Of a DNA stretch of 64,000 bases, positions 9,960-19,236 are shown piece by piece. The notes beneath the pieces were generated by a model. The model saw nothing but the letters and a program-made list of their open reading frames with translations, made no database searches and was not told the origin of the DNA. The position numbers were made by a program, and so were the translations under genes. Origin of the DNA: Neisseriaceae bacterium (GTDB lineage Bacteria > Pseudomonadota > Gammaproteobacteria > Burkholderiales > Neisseriaceae); the NCBI GenBank assembly GCA_017458185.1, contig JAFTFY010000025.1:62001-126000 (forward strand), given 5' to 3'. The stretch's first letter is position 1. The number at the start of each line of letters is the position of its first letter.

Positions 9960-10268
9960 TCATGCTTTCGCTGCCCAAGCATTGCACCAACCGCCGCTTT
10001 CTACTTCAAAGCCTTTGTACATCGTGCAAGTGCCTGATTGTTCGTTAATGGCGGTATAGTTTGTGCAAGTGGCACATTTTTGACCGTCTTGATATTTGGC
10101 GTATTTTTGTTTATCTACGCGTGAAGCGTCTGGCACATAGCCCAATGCTTTGGCAGCGGGGTTGTTGTCCGCACTTAATTTCGGTTCAGCCAAAGCGGCA
10201 TTACCTAAAACAGTAACTGCAGCAACCGCAGGTACAACCTGAAACAAGAAGGTTCTGCGAGTGGTCAT
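9960..10268 (-). CDS. hip: High-potential iron-sulfur protein (HiPIP)
   Basis: 102 residues. The N-terminus is a Tat signal (TTRRTFLFQ then a hydrophobic core, cleavage after ALA near residue 27). The mature part carries the four cluster cysteines Cys65, Cys68, Cys81 and Cys95 in the spacing CATC...C...GGWC of HiPIPs, which hold one [4Fe-4S] cluster and carry single electrons in the periplasm. AAGGA lies before the ATG. The 170-bp upstream region is AT-rich and probably holds the promoter. The electron partners are not visible here; the cytochrome c' is unlinked. Confidence 0.93.
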   Translation of the reverse strand: MTTRRTFLFQVVPAVAAVTVLGNAALAEPKLSADNNPAAKALGYVPDASRVDKQKYAKYQDGQKCATCTNYTAINEQSGTCTMYKGFEVESGGWCNAWAAKA

Positions 10269-10442
10269 TTTGTGTTCCTTTTAGTTCGTTAATTGGTAGA
10301 GCAAAAACGATTGCCCTGTGATTTGTGTAATTGAATTATACAATAGAAAACTAACTTATGATAATTGATATTTATCATATAAAGCATAAAAAACGCTATA
10401 TCTTGAATAAGTTATTAAAATATTTCAGGCAGCCTGAAAAAC

Positions 10443-11225
10443 TTAACACTCAGTTGTAACTTTTAATCCGTCATACGCCATTGCCACATTGGGCGGGCAT
10501 TTTGCGTTGATTGCGTCAAAATCTAATTTGTGTGTGGTGTGAATTAAATAAGTCTGTTTGGCGTTGATTTTTTTTGAAAAATCAACCGCTAATTCAAAAC
10601 TTAAATGAGATGGATATTTTTCCATCATCAAACAGTCAATAAAAAGATATTCCACGCCTTGCAAGGCGGCGATTGTGGTTTCGTCTATATCGGAAATGTC
10701 GGTCAGCCACGCAATGTTGCCGATTTTATAGCCCAAAACTTGCCAGCGACCGTGCGGTAACGCGAAATATTGTACGCTAACGCCGTGAATGTCGGCGGTT
10801 TTGCCGTGTCCGTCCAAAATGTGTGGCACTAAAACTGGGCGATTCCAGTGTTTGCACGGCGGCATAAAGGCGTATTCAAAGCGGCTTTGAGCGTTTTCCA
10901 TTGTAAAAGAATTGCCATAAATATCAATGGCTTGTTTTTTACGAAAACAATAAGCACGCAAATCGTCTATGCCGTTAATGTGGTCGGAATGCGGGTGCGT
11001 GTAAAGCACCGCATCGACCGCAGGGATTTTTTCGCGTAAGGCTTGTTGGCGAAAATCTGTGCCTGTGTCGATGATAAAATGTTTGCCCGCCACTTCAATC
11101 CACGCCGAACAACGCGAACGGCGGTTTTTGGGGTTGTCGGACTGACAAACCGCACAATCACAGCCAATCACAGGGCTGCCTGATGAACTGCCGCAGCCTA
11201 AAACGGTTAAAGTTAATGCACTCAT
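10443..11225 (-). CDS. PhnP-type metallo-beta-lactamase fold hydrolase
   Basis: 260 residues. The metal motif THPHSDH (His77, His79, Asp81, His82) and the N-terminal cysteine cluster GCDCAVC (22-27) match the PhnP branch of the fold, whose members are cyclic phosphodiesterases. A third metal ligand set lies around ALPHGR and the C-terminal HTTH. There are no phn genes nearby, so phosphonate use is unlikely; a role in cleaving cyclic nucleotides or RNA ends is possible. Its ATG overlaps the stop codon of the TatD gene (ATGA at 11222-11225), showing translational coupling. Confidence 0.85.
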   Translation of the reverse strand: MSALTLTVLGCGSSSGSPVIGCDCAVCQSDNPKNRRSRCSAWIEVAGKHFIIDTGTDFRQQALREKIPAVDAVLYTHPHSDHINGIDDLRAYCFRKKQAIDIYGNSFTMENAQSRFEYAFMPPCKHWNRPVLVPHILDGHGKTADIHGVSVQYFALPHGRWQVLGYKIGNIAWLTDISDIDETTIAALQGVEYLFIDCLMMEKYPSHLSFELAVDFSKKINAKQTYLIHTTHKLDFDAINAKCPPNVAMAYDGLKVTTEC

Positions 11226-11989
11226 AGTCGTTTTGCCTTATTGAATAAGCAGAAAAAATTGTCTGTTGTGGTGTGGGCGAGTTGCTCAAAATCCATGCCA
11301 CGCAAATTTGCCACAAATTCCGCCGTATGTCGTGTGTAAGCGGGCTGATTGAGTTTGCCACGATGCGGAGCAGGGGCAAGATAGGGGGCGTCTGTTTCGA
11401 CCAAAATTCTATCATCAGGCACTATTTTACAGGCTGCCTGAACTTCCTGTGCATTTTTAAAAGTAACAATGCCCGAAAAGGAAATATAAAAACCCAAATC
11501 CAAAGCGGCTTTGGCAAACGCACTATCTTCGGAAAAACAATGGATTACACCGTTATCCGCTTTTTCTTCTTGTAAAATTTTAATGGTGTCATCAGGGGCA
11601 GAACGCGTGTGAATAATCAAGGGAACGCCTGCGGCTTTTGCTGCTTGAATATGCACACGAAAACGATTGTGCTGCCACGCTAAATCGCCTTGGCACCAGT
11701 GATAATCCAAACCCGTCTCGCCAATCGCCACCACGCGTGTATGTTGCGAGCGTTTAACCAATTCATCAAACGAAAACTCTTCCGCCGCCTCTTCCGCAGG
11801 GTGAATGCCCACAGACGCAAAAATATGCGGATATTGTTCGGCTAACGCCAAAACTTCGTCCGCCGTTTGCCGAGAAACGGAAACTGCCAAAGCATACGCC
11901 ACTTGTGCGGTTTTCATTTCATCTAAAACCTGCGACAAGTTTTCGGCAAGTTCGGGAAAGTTAATATGACAATGCGAATCGACCAACAT
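11222..11989 (-). CDS. tatD: TatD family metal-dependent DNase
   Basis: 255 residues. A TIM-barrel amidohydrolase: HCH near the N-terminus (His6, His8), GIHP, GETGLDYHW with the metal-bridging Glu, HTRSA, HCFSE and ETDAPYLAP. Members cleave 3' ends of DNA; the YcfH branch usually sits beside holB or a hydrolase. Here it is the first gene of a two-gene unit with the PhnP-like hydrolase. A DUS inside encodes the segment around VQAACK. Confidence 0.93.
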   Translation of the reverse strand: MLVDSHCHINFPELAENLSQVLDEMKTAQVAYALAVSVSRQTADEVLALAEQYPHIFASVGIHPAEEAAEEFSFDELVKRSQHTRVVAIGETGLDYHWCQGDLAWQHNRFRVHIQAAKAAGVPLIIHTRSAPDDTIKILQEEKADNGVIHCFSEDSAFAKAALDLGFYISFSGIVTFKNAQEVQAACKIVPDDRILVETDAPYLAPAPHRGKLNQPAYTRHTAEFVANLRGMDFEQLAHTTTDNFFCLFNKAKRL

Positions 11990-12019
11990 AATTGTTTTGT
12001 ACTTAATAAAATGCTTATT

Positions 12020-12403
12020 TTACTTTTTTTCAGGCTGCCTGAACGATTTTTTCTTGCTTTGTGTTTGTTGATAACTGTGGGCAATTAAGTTTTTCAGTTC
12101 GTCATCGGCAATTCTGTCTAACAGCACGCTAATCCAATGTTTTTTATTCATATGATACGCAGGGAAAATGCTTTTGTGGTCGATTAAAATCATCTTGGCA
12201 AATTCAGGGTCGCATTTCAAATTAAGAATATCCACCGTTTCAGGCGTGTCTAAACCCAATTTTTGAGCGTTCATATTTTTCATCAACACCGCAAACCATT
12301 TTTGATTATCAAAACGGCGAAAAATACAAAATTGTGGGTACTTCTCCCATAAATATTCAGGAGAAACGCCATATTGTTGCTGAATGTGGGCAATTAAATC
12401 CAT
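12020..12403 (-). CDS. MmcQ/YjbR family protein
   Basis: 127 residues. It matches the YjbR fold: aromatic FRRFDNQKWFAVLM, LNLKCDPE, and the AYHMNKKHWISVLL segment with the conserved HMNKxHW pattern of the family. The function is unknown; a double-wing DNA-binding fold has been proposed. The last residues (SFRQPEKK) are encoded by a DUS, so the C-terminus has been extended into or replaced by uptake sequence. It lies 12 bp downstream-to-upstream of bioB on the same strand and is probably transcribed independently of biotin genes. Confidence 0.85.
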   Translation of the reverse strand: MDLIAHIQQQYGVSPEYLWEKYPQFCIFRRFDNQKWFAVLMKNMNAQKLGLDTPETVDILNLKCDPEFAKMILIDHKSIFPAYHMNKKHWISVLLDRIADDELKNLIAHSYQQTQSKKKSFRQPEKK

Positions 12404-12414
12404 TTTGACTCCTT

Positions 12415-13419
12415 TCAGGCAGCCTGATATTCTTCCGCCGTTAAGCCCAACTTCGCCAACAGAACGCTGTCTTCGTTTTCTTCTTTATTATTCGGCGTTA
12501 CCAACAATTTATCGCCGACAAAAATCGAATTTGCTCCTGCCAAAAAGCACAGGGCTTGCACGCTTTCGGGCATTTGCGTTCTGCCTGCGGACAGTCGCAC
12601 AAAACTTTGGGGCATAGTAATGCGTGCAACCGCTACGGTTCGCACAAACTCCGTCCAGTCTAAATCTGCCGCATTTTCTAACGGCGTGCCTGCCACTTTG
12701 ACTAACTGGTTAATCGGCACGCTTTCAGGTTGCGGGTCGAGATTGGCTAATGACGCAATCAAGGCGGCACGCTCGGCACGGTTTTCTTCCATGCCTACAA
12801 TGCCGCCACAGCAAATTTTTAGCCCCGCTTGGCGTACTTTACCCAAAGTGTCCATACGGTCGGCGTGGTCTCGGGTGTGGATAATGTCGTTGTATTTGTC
12901 AGGGGCAGTGTCTAAATTGTGGTTGTAATAGTCCAAGCCTGCGGCTTTTAAGTCTTCTGCCATACCGTCTTCTAACATGCCGAAAGTGCCGCAGGTCTCC
13001 ATGCCTAACGCTTTGACAGCACTGATAATTTTGGAAACCGTTTCAATATCTTTGGGCTTGGGACCACGCCACGCCGCACCCATACAAAAACGCGTTGCAC
13101 CGCGTGCTTTGGCGATTTGGGCTTTTTTGATGATTTCGTTAATATCCATCATGGTTTCTTTGGCTAATCCCACGCCTTTATGATGAGCCGATTGCGGACA
13201 ATAAGCACAATCTTCGGGACAACCGCCTGTTTTGATGGATAAAAGTGCGGAAATTTGCACTTTGTGTGGGTCAAAATGTTGCCGATGAATTAGGGCTGCC
13301 TGAAAAATTAAATCTAAAAAAGGCAGGTTAAATAATTCTTCCACTTGACATTTTCGCCAGTATTGGGCTGTTGCATGTGGTGTGGGTTTGGATTTAAGTT
13401 TTAATATGTGTTCGCTCAT
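12415..13419 (-). CDS. bioB: Biotin synthase
   Basis: 334 residues. A radical-SAM enzyme that inserts sulfur into dethiobiotin. The cluster motif is CPEDCAYC (Cys67, Cys71, Cys74), with [17 protein letters not shown] and the [2Fe-2S] ligand Arg in RLSAGR. Length and order are those of the family. The stop codon is part of a DUS: the chain ends EYQAA and the TGA is the last codon of CAGGCTGCCTGA. No other bio genes are in the window. Confidence 0.96.
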   Translation of the reverse strand: MSEHILKLKSKPTPHATAQYWRKCQVEELFNLPFLDLIFQAALIHRQHFDPHKVQISALLSIKTGGCPEDCAYCPQSAHHKGVGLAKETMMDINEIIKKAQIAKARGATRFCMGAAWRGPKPKDIETVSKIISAVKALGMETCGTFGMLEDGMAEDLKAAGLDYYNHNLDTAPDKYNDIIHTRDHADRMDTLGKVRQAGLKICCGGIVGMEENRAERAALIASLANLDPQPESVPINQLVKVAGTPLENAADLDWTEFVRTVAVARITMPQSFVRLSAGRTQMPESVQALCFLAGANSIFVGDKLLVTPNNKEENEDSVLLAKLGLTAEEYQAA

Positions 13420-13431
13420 TATTTAATCCTA

Positions 13432-13785
13432 TTATTTTTTTACGGGTAAAAACATAAAATAAGTAGCGGCAGCAATTAACACAAATGACACCGCATAATT
13501 CCATCGCCATTTTTCTTGCAGAAACAAAACCGCAAAGCCTGCAAAAATAATTAACGATAAAACTTCTTGAATAATTTTTAATTGAAACGGCGAAAAACCG
13601 TCTATTTTGCCAAAATAATTATTGGCAGGTACCATAAAAATATATTCAAAAAACGCCACACCCCAAGAAATAAAAATTAGGGCAATAATTTCTTTAAAAT
13701 TATTGGGCGGATTGTCTTTTAAATGACCATACCAAGCGTAGGTCATAAAACAATTTGAAATCGCTAATAATAAAATGGTACGCAT
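13432..13785 (-). CDS. DUF486-type small DMT membrane protein
   Basis: 117 residues with four hydrophobic segments (about 2-18, 32-52, 72-92, 97-113). YAWYGHLKD near residue 17 and the final FLPVKK fit the DUF486 family of small drug/metabolite-transporter-like proteins. The substrate is unknown. It is on the same strand as bioB, upstream by 12 bp, so they may share a transcript. Confidence 0.8.
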   Translation of the reverse strand: MRTILLLAISNCFMTYAWYGHLKDNPPNNFKEIIALIFISWGVAFFEYIFMVPANNYFGKIDGFSPFQLKIIQEVLSLIIFAGFAVLFLQEKWRWNYAVSFVLIAAATYFMFLPVKK

Positions 13786-13907
13786 ATTATTTTCCTGTTT
13801 TATTTCTCATAATATTTCAGGCAGCCTAAATCAAAACAAAACGCCGTTAGAAACGCCTGCGGCGTTTATTTTGCCTGTGGCAAAATTGGATTGCCACGAT
13901 TTAGGTT

Positions 13908-14636
13908 TCAGGCTACCTGAACTTGTTTTTTACGATACACCAAATGGGTTAAATATATCACAAAAAATAATTGTAAAAACAAACCTGCCAACGGAATTAA
14001 ACACAATAAATAAAAAATAAAACACGCAAAAATAAAAGCACTGCCGCCGCCTTGTTTGATTTGTATTAAAAAATCATCTTGGCTGACGGTATTGGAATAA
14101 ATATCCACTAAAAAGAATTTATAAAATAAATAAAAAAATGGAATATGTAAAACAATTAAACCCAAACCTGGAATAAAACATAAAGGCAGGCACAATAAAA
14201 ATAAACCGATAAATTTAAGTAATACCCACGCCATTTCTTTAATCACAATATAAAAATTGGCTTTGGGGCTAATATTGAATTGATAATGGCGTGCGTCAAT
14301 TTCAGCGGTAATAATGGGGGTTAATAAACCCGCAATCATTAACGCAATAATGACAGAAAAAATAATAACAAATATAAAACCTAATGAATAAAATAAAAAA
14401 TACATTAACCAGTGTACAACTGTTAAATGCAAAAACCAAGATAAGATTTTATATTGTTCAATAAAACCATAATTACCTGTTTCTAAACCTGTTTTAACGC
14501 TGTCTAATAATGCACCACCTCCAACAATCAATAATGTAAAAAAGATGACTAAAACCGCAATTAAAGGCAAAAAAGACCATAAAATAATCTTTTTTGTCCA
14601 GAAATCACGAAAGGATAAGGCGAGTAGGTTGCTCAT
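13908..14636 (-). CDS. EI24-domain membrane protein (CysZ-like)
   Basis: 242 residues with about six membrane segments and long hydrophobic runs. The start FRDFWTKKIILWSFLPL, the central LLTPIITAEIDA and the PLCFIPGLGLIVLHIPFF segment fit the EI24/CysZ family. CysZ is a sulfate channel, but no cys genes are nearby, so only the family is named. The C-terminal five residues run into a DUS-like sequence, and a DUS lies just upstream of the start. Confidence 0.8.
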   Translation of the reverse strand: MSNLLALSFRDFWTKKIILWSFLPLIAVLVIFFTLLIVGGGALLDSVKTGLETGNYGFIEQYKILSWFLHLTVVHWLMYFLFYSLGFIFVIIFSVIIALMIAGLLTPIITAEIDARHYQFNISPKANFYIVIKEMAWVLLKFIGLFLLCLPLCFIPGLGLIVLHIPFFYLFYKFFLVDIYSNTVSQDDFLIQIKQGGGSAFIFACFIFYLLCLIPLAGLFLQLFFVIYLTHLVYRKKQVQVA

Positions 14637-14654
14637 TGTTCAGGCTGCCTAAAT

Positions 14655-15662
14655 TTATTTTTTATCTTTATTTTCAAATTCAATCAATAAGTTATCAAAA
14701 TCGCTACGATATTGCTTATCTTGAATAACACGATATTTTTCAAATTCGCTTTCCGCAAATTTTTGGGCAATTTCCATAGTGATTTTTCCTTTATTTTTCA
14801 ATATATCTACATCATTAAATTGTAAAAAAGCGTCTAATTTCTCTGCCCAGTCTGCCATGGTCATCGGAATATGTCGCCGTGCTTGGCGAGTGGCGTAGTC
14901 TAAATACATACTTACAATTTCGTTCAGTTCTTTAACTTCTTGTTGTTGCAGATAATTTTTTGCCACTTTTACATCAGATTTGACAATTTTACCATTCGGT
15001 GCATTTTTCCACGAAGTCAAACCCATATTCGGTTGCGTGTGATTGGCACGGCTGTAAATCACTTCGGCAGCGGTATTGCCGTGAATGGCGTAGTGCATTT
15101 TGTTTTGCACCGTAGCAAAAAATTGTTGCGTGATTTCGCTATCAAAACGATAATCGGCAGCAGTGGCGTAAATGTCGGTAATTTTTTGATAAAAACGCCG
15201 TTCGCTGGCTCGAATTTCCTGAATTTCGGCAATCAAATGTTCAAAATAATCTTCGCCAAAAATCTGCCCATTGATGAGTCGATTTTTGTCCAACACATAA
15301 CCTTGTTGGGTAAAAGTTGCCAAAATCTTGGTTGCCCACTGCCGAAACTGTGTCGCCTGCTGTGAATTGACGCGATAACCCACTGCAATAATGGCGTCTA
15401 ATGCGTAAAATTTATACTGATAAGTTTTGCCGTCATCGGCAGTTTGTGCAAAAATTGCACAAACTGATTTTTCATCTAATTCTTTGTTTTCAAATATTTT
15501 TTTTAAGTGTTTGCTCACCACACTGCGTTCCACAGAAAAAAGTTCAGCAATCGCTTTTTGCGTGAGCCAAACCGTGCCATTCTGAACACGCACTTCAACC
15601 CCGTCCCCGCCGTGTTCGGTGTTGAAAATTAAAAAATCTACTGTGGAATTAGTGAGTTGCAT
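14655..15662 (-). CDS. RhuM family protein
   Basis: 335 residues. The N-terminal region has the RhuM pattern: VRVQNGTVWLTQKAIAELF then SVERSVVSKHLKKIFENKEL (a probable helix-turn-helix, residues about 28-62), YQYKFYALDAIIAVGYRVNS and FRQWATKIL. The name comes from a Salmonella island gene; the function is unproven and members often travel with restriction or toxin genes. The start at 15662 (MQLTNSTVDFLIFN) is chosen over one at 15716, which would read two DUS copies as protein. It is a solitary accessory gene between two housekeeping genes. Confidence 0.85.
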   Translation of the reverse strand: MQLTNSTVDFLIFNTEHGGDGVEVRVQNGTVWLTQKAIAELFSVERSVVSKHLKKIFENKELDEKSVCAIFAQTADDGKTYQYKFYALDAIIAVGYRVNSQQATQFRQWATKILATFTQQGYVLDKNRLINGQIFGEDYFEHLIAEIQEIRASERRFYQKITDIYATAADYRFDSEITQQFFATVQNKMHYAIHGNTAAEVIYSRANHTQPNMGLTSWKNAPNGKIVKSDVKVAKNYLQQQEVKELNEIVSMYLDYATRQARRHIPMTMADWAEKLDAFLQFNDVDILKNKGKITMEIAQKFAESEFEKYRVIQDKQYRSDFDNLLIEFENKDKK

Positions 15663-15717
15663 AATGTTCTTATCAGTTTCAGGCAGCCTGAAAAGGTTTT
15701 CAGGCAGCCTGCACAAT

Positions 15718-16701
15718 TTACCATATTTGTCGATTGCTCAAAGTTTCTTTCACTTCTTGCCTAATTTGTGTACCGAAGCGTTTGCCTAAAAGGGTTGCGA
15801 AGTCGTCTTTGGGCGTGTAATCGACTAATTTTTCGGCTTTAATCACATCGCGTGAGACGCTGTAAATATTGCCGAAGTCGTCAATTAAGCCGACTACTTT
15901 GGCTTCCGTGCCTGTATAGACGCGTCCGCTGAATACATCGGGGTATTGTTGCCATTTCAGTTTTTCGCCGCGTCCTGTTTTGACGGCGTTGATAAATTGC
16001 TGGTGAATGTCGTCCAACATTTTTTGCCAAATGGCGTTTTGTTCGGGCGTTTCGGGAGAGAATGGGTCGCCCATGCCTTTGTTTTCGCCTGCGGTTTTTA
16101 AGCGGCGTTCAACGCCTAATTTTTCGATGAGTTCAGTCGCACCAAAACCGCCGCTAATCACGCCGATAGAACCAACCATAGACGCTTGATTTGCATAGAT
16201 TTTATCCGCCGCCGCCGCAATATAATAACAGCCTGACGCACACACATCTTCGGCAACCACATACACAGGAATATTTTTGTGCTGTTCTTTTAGTCGGCGA
16301 ATTTCAGAAAATGCGGTGTCGGAAATCACGGGCGAGCCGCCTGGACTGTCGGCACGAATAATAATGCCTTTGACTTTGTCGTTTTTATAGGCAGATTCCA
16401 AACCTTCTAACAGTTTTGTGGCGTTGTCGTTATAACTGTCAATTACGCCTGATAGCGAAATCACGGCGGTGTGGTCATTTTTTTTGGCAAGCATTAAACT
16501 GTTGGCGTTCGCACCAGTGCCGCTTTTGTCCATATCCATCAGAGCAAAAATCAGGGCAAAAAACGCCAACCAAATAAACAAGCGAATCCACTTGGCGTTG
16601 CGGTCTTTGCGTTGTTCGCGATAGACCTGCATTAACAGTTTTTCCAACATGGCTTGTTCCCATGTTTGCGGTTGCTGCTTGGGTGTTTCTGGGGAAGACA
16701 T
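15718..16701 (-). CDS. sppA: Signal peptide peptidase SppA, short form
   Basis: 327 residues. One membrane anchor (about 38-55) is followed by a periplasmic S49 protease domain: VISLSGVI, RADSPGGS, the nucleophile Ser156 in ASGCYYIA and the probable general base Lys in ENKGMGDPFSP. It degrades signal peptides left in the membrane. This is the half-length type that assembles as a ring. It is separated from sspB by the 16751-17296 repeat array. Confidence 0.93.
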   Translation of the reverse strand: MSSPETPKQQPQTWEQAMLEKLLMQVYREQRKDRNAKWIRLFIWLAFFALIFALMDMDKSGTGANANSLMLAKKNDHTAVISLSGVIDSYNDNATKLLEGLESAYKNDKVKGIIIRADSPGGSPVISDTAFSEIRRLKEQHKNIPVYVVAEDVCASGCYYIAAAADKIYANQASMVGSIGVISGGFGATELIEKLGVERRLKTAGENKGMGDPFSPETPEQNAIWQKMLDDIHQQFINAVKTGRGEKLKWQQYPDVFSGRVYTGTEAKVVGLIDDFGNIYSVSRDVIKAEKLVDYTPKDDFATLLGKRFGTQIRQEVKETLSNRQIW

Positions 16702-16750
16702 AATTTTTTCCTTTTGATTTTAATGGGTTATAAAATTAGTTTAAAATCAA

Positions 16751-17296
16751 TTTTCAGGCTGCCTGAAAATATTTAACATACTGTAATCATTCTGTTTTAT
16801 TATTGCCACACGGATTCGGAATTGCTAACGCAATTCCTTTAAATTTTGCTTTTAAAGATTTTCCGTTAGGAAAATCCAATCCGTGTGACATTTAAAAAAT
16901 CTATGTTTTCAGGCTGCCTGAAAATATTTAAGGTACTGTAATCATTCCGTTTTTTCATTATCACACGGATTGGAAACGGCTAACGCCGTTTCTTTACATT
17001 TTGTTTTTTAATAGATTTTCCGTTAGGAAAATCCAATCCGTGTGACATTTAAAATCTATCTATTCAGGTTGCCTGAATAATATTTTACATTGCCGTTCTC
17101 CGTAGTTGGAAGATTGCCACGCCTTAAACTTCGTTTAAGGCTCGCAATGACGGCAAGGGTTTCAGGCTGCCTGAAAAATATTTAATCTACTGTAATTATT
17201 CAGTTTTTTTATTATCACATGGTTTCGGAATGGCTCACGCCATTCCTATTATTTTAAAGATTTTGCTGTCAAGCAAAATCGAATCCGTGTGACATT
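16751..17296. repeat. Three tandem hairpin-bearing inverted-repeat elements
   Basis: Copies A (16751-16898), B (16909-17051) and C (17160-17296) share: a DUS, AAAATATTTAA, TACTGTAAT, then outer arms CACACGGATT and its complement around two hairpins. Stem 1 is GGAATTGC/GCAATTCC in A, GAAACGGC/GCCGTTTC in B and GGAATGGC/GCCATTCC in C. Stem 2 is GATTTTCC/GGAAAATC in A and B and GATTTTGC/GCAAAATC in C. The stems change but always pair. In A and B the loops TAAC and GTTA are complementary. Confidence 0.8.
17088..17155. repeat. CATTGCCGTTCTCCGTA / CTCGCAATGACGGCA repeat
   Basis: An inverted repeat between array copies B and C: ATTGCCGT at the left and CAATGACGGCA at the right, with CCTTAAACTTCGTTTAAGG as an inner hairpin. 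Relatives of this CATTGCGAG-type family are near 22.4, 22.5, 28.4, 28.5 and 33.7 kb. Confidence 0.6.
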
Positions 17297-17331
17297 AAAA
17301 AATTTGTCCATTTAAGTGTTTTTATGGTTGT

Positions 17332-17772
17332 TTAAGTTTTCGGTTTCTTTTTCACTACTTTCAGGCTGCCTGAAAGGGGTTTTTCTGTTTTTTCAGGCGT
17401 TTTTTCTGCCGATTTTTCTGCCGATTTTGTAACCGTCAGCGTATCGTCTTTCTCCTGCGGTTGATATGGCGTGGCTTCAAAAGACATGCCCATGCCGTTT
17501 TCGCGTGCGAAAATGCCCATAACATTGCTAACAGGCACGGCAATTTCAAATGGCTTACCGCCAAAGCGTGCCACAAATTCAATCCACTCGTTATCCATTT
17601 TTAAGCGTTGCACCGCTGTGTCTTTAATGTTTAACACAATTTGATTGTCTTTCACATACGCTTTGGGCACTTGTGCATTTTCATCAACAAAAACAATCAA
17701 ATGCGGCGTATAGCCATTGTCGGCACACCATTCATAAACGGCACGCAAAAAATAAGGTTTTAATTCGTTCAT
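17332..17772 (-). CDS. sspB: ClpXP specificity-enhancing factor SspB
   Basis: 146 residues. SspB binds the ssrA tag of stalled-translation products and hands them to ClpXP. Visible: KPYFLRAVYEWCADNGYTPHL at the N-terminus, FARENGMGMSF near residue 90, an acidic disordered linker with Glu/Lys/Thr repeats, and a short C-terminal tail LKVVKKKPK that docks on ClpX. The linker holds a DUS encoding SGSLK just before the tail. It lies 119 bp downstream of sspA in the usual sspA-sspB order. Confidence 0.93.
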   Translation of the reverse strand: MNELKPYFLRAVYEWCADNGYTPHLIVFVDENAQVPKAYVKDNQIVLNIKDTAVQRLKMDNEWIEFVARFGGKPFEIAVPVSNVMGIFARENGMGMSFEATPYQPQEKDDTLTVTKSAEKSAEKTPEKTEKPLSGSLKVVKKKPKT

Positions 17773-17891
17773 CGTTTTTTCTTTTTTAATTAAAACACTT
17801 TCAGGCAGCCTGAAAGTTATCTTTTAATTTTATCAAACCACGCCGTCATAACAGCGTGGTTTATCGTAAATATAATAATAAAAACAAACAC

Positions 17892-18500
17892 TTAACGCCG
17901 CATTGCCTTTTCAGACGGTGTCAGTGCGTCAATAAAAGCAGGACGAGAGAACAGGCGTTCGCCGTATTTCAAAATGCCTGCCGCAGAGTTGTCTAACTGA
18001 ATGCCGTAGTGGTCTAAACGCCACAACAGCGGGGCAATCGCCACATCAACCATAGAAAAATTGCTGCCCAAAATATACTTATTATTTTTGGCAAACAAAG
18101 CCGACATATAAGTTAAGCGTTCGCGAATGGCAACACGAGCGGCATCTTTGGCTTCTTCGGTGCTGTCCAAGTTTTCCAAAGTTTGCACATGGCAGAAAAG
18201 TTCGCGTTCCATATCAAACAAAAACAATCTCGCACGAGCACGCGAAATTGGGTCGCCTGGCATTAACTGCGGGTGCGGAAAGCGTTCGTCAATGTATTCG
18301 TTGATAATGTTGGATTCATACAAATTCAACTCGCGTTCAGCCAACACAGGCACTTGATTGTAGGGATTCATCATCGCCAAATCTTCGGGCTTGTTGAAAA
18401 TATCAACATCTTTGATTTCAAAATCCATTTCTTTTTCAAACAACACAATGCGGCAACGGTGCGAAAAAGGGCAGGTAATGCCCGAGTACAAAATCATCAT
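17892..18500 (-). CDS. sspA: Stringent starvation protein A (GST fold)
   Basis: 202 residues. A glutathione-transferase fold without enzyme activity that binds RNA polymerase: N-terminal thioredoxin-like part with SGITCPFSHRCRIVL, NPYNQVPVL and YESNIINEYID, then a helical C-terminal part (FSMVDVAIAPLLWRLD). In Neisseria and E. coli it acts as a global regulator in stress. ATG at 18500 is preferred to a TTG two codons earlier. It is divergent from ubiC. Confidence 0.93.
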   Translation of the reverse strand: MMILYSGITCPFSHRCRIVLFEKEMDFEIKDVDIFNKPEDLAMMNPYNQVPVLAERELNLYESNIINEYIDERFPHPQLMPGDPISRARARLFLFDMERELFCHVQTLENLDSTEEAKDAARVAIRERLTYMSALFAKNNKYILGSNFSMVDVAIAPLLWRLDHYGIQLDNSAAGILKYGERLFSRPAFIDALTPSEKAMRR

Positions 18501-18706
18501 AATCAAAAACCTTGTTCAAAAGATGAAAAAACAGGGGAAATTATACTATTTATTGTGATAAAAAGACAAAATTTTTATTATATCTTGTTGAATTTAATAT
18601 ATATTTTTATATTTTGTGAATAACTTTAATCGACAATTATTTTGAACACATCAAGCGGCTTTGTTTTACAATAGCCACTTTGCACAGAGTAGGGCGTTTT
18701 GCCAAA

Positions 18707-19177
18707 ATGACCTTGAACGATTTTATTTACGCACCGTCTTTAACCGCCGTGTTAAAACAAAATAGAGCGGCGTTTTCGGTGCGTCCGACTTTTTCGGATA
18801 CAACGGATATTCTGCCCGAAGAAACGGATTATTTTCCTGATATATCAACCGTTTATGCACGAGAAGTGTTGTTGTGTTTGGACGCAACACCTGTGGTTGC
18901 TGCCCGCAGCATTTGCTTGCCCAATGACGCTTATTGGCGAGAAATTTTGAATTGTGGCACGCAGTCGTTAGGGGCAAGATTGTTTGACGGCAAAACGCAA
19001 TGGTCGCGGTCGGATTTTACTGTGGTTTATCAACATTCTTTATTGCAAAAGCGTTTTAGGCTGCCTGAAAACAAAATGATTGCTCTGCGAACTTCGCTAT
19101 TTGAATACAAAAGCCAAAAATTATTATTAGCCGAATGTTTTTTGCCTGCGTTAAAAGCGTTTGGGTTTGATAAATAG
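18707..19177 (+). CDS. ubiC: Chorismate lyase
   Basis: 156 residues, normal for UbiC. It converts chorismate to 4-hydroxybenzoate and pyruvate, the first step of ubiquinone synthesis. REVLLCLDATPVVAARSI and LGARLFDG are the conserved segments, with the catalytic Arg in VAARS. A DUS in frame encodes FRLPE in the region before the last strand. ATG at 18707 is chosen over an upstream TTG. ubiA follows after a small unrelated gene. Confidence 0.9.
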   Translation: MTLNDFIYAPSLTAVLKQNRAAFSVRPTFSDTTDILPEETDYFPDISTVYAREVLLCLDATPVVAARSICLPNDAYWREILNCGTQSLGARLFDGKTQWSRSDFTVVYQHSLLQKRFRLPENKMIALRTSLFEYKSQKLLLAECFLPALKAFGFDK

Positions 19178-19236
19178 GTTTCAGGCTGCCTGAAAGTAAA
19201 ATAGAAAAGTTTTTTAATCATTGAAAGGTCAAATTT

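Noticed and set aside
15662-15716. N-terminal extension of the RhuM protein
   Set aside because: The 18 extra codons are two DUS copies read as RLPEN and RLPET; homologues begin at the later ATG.
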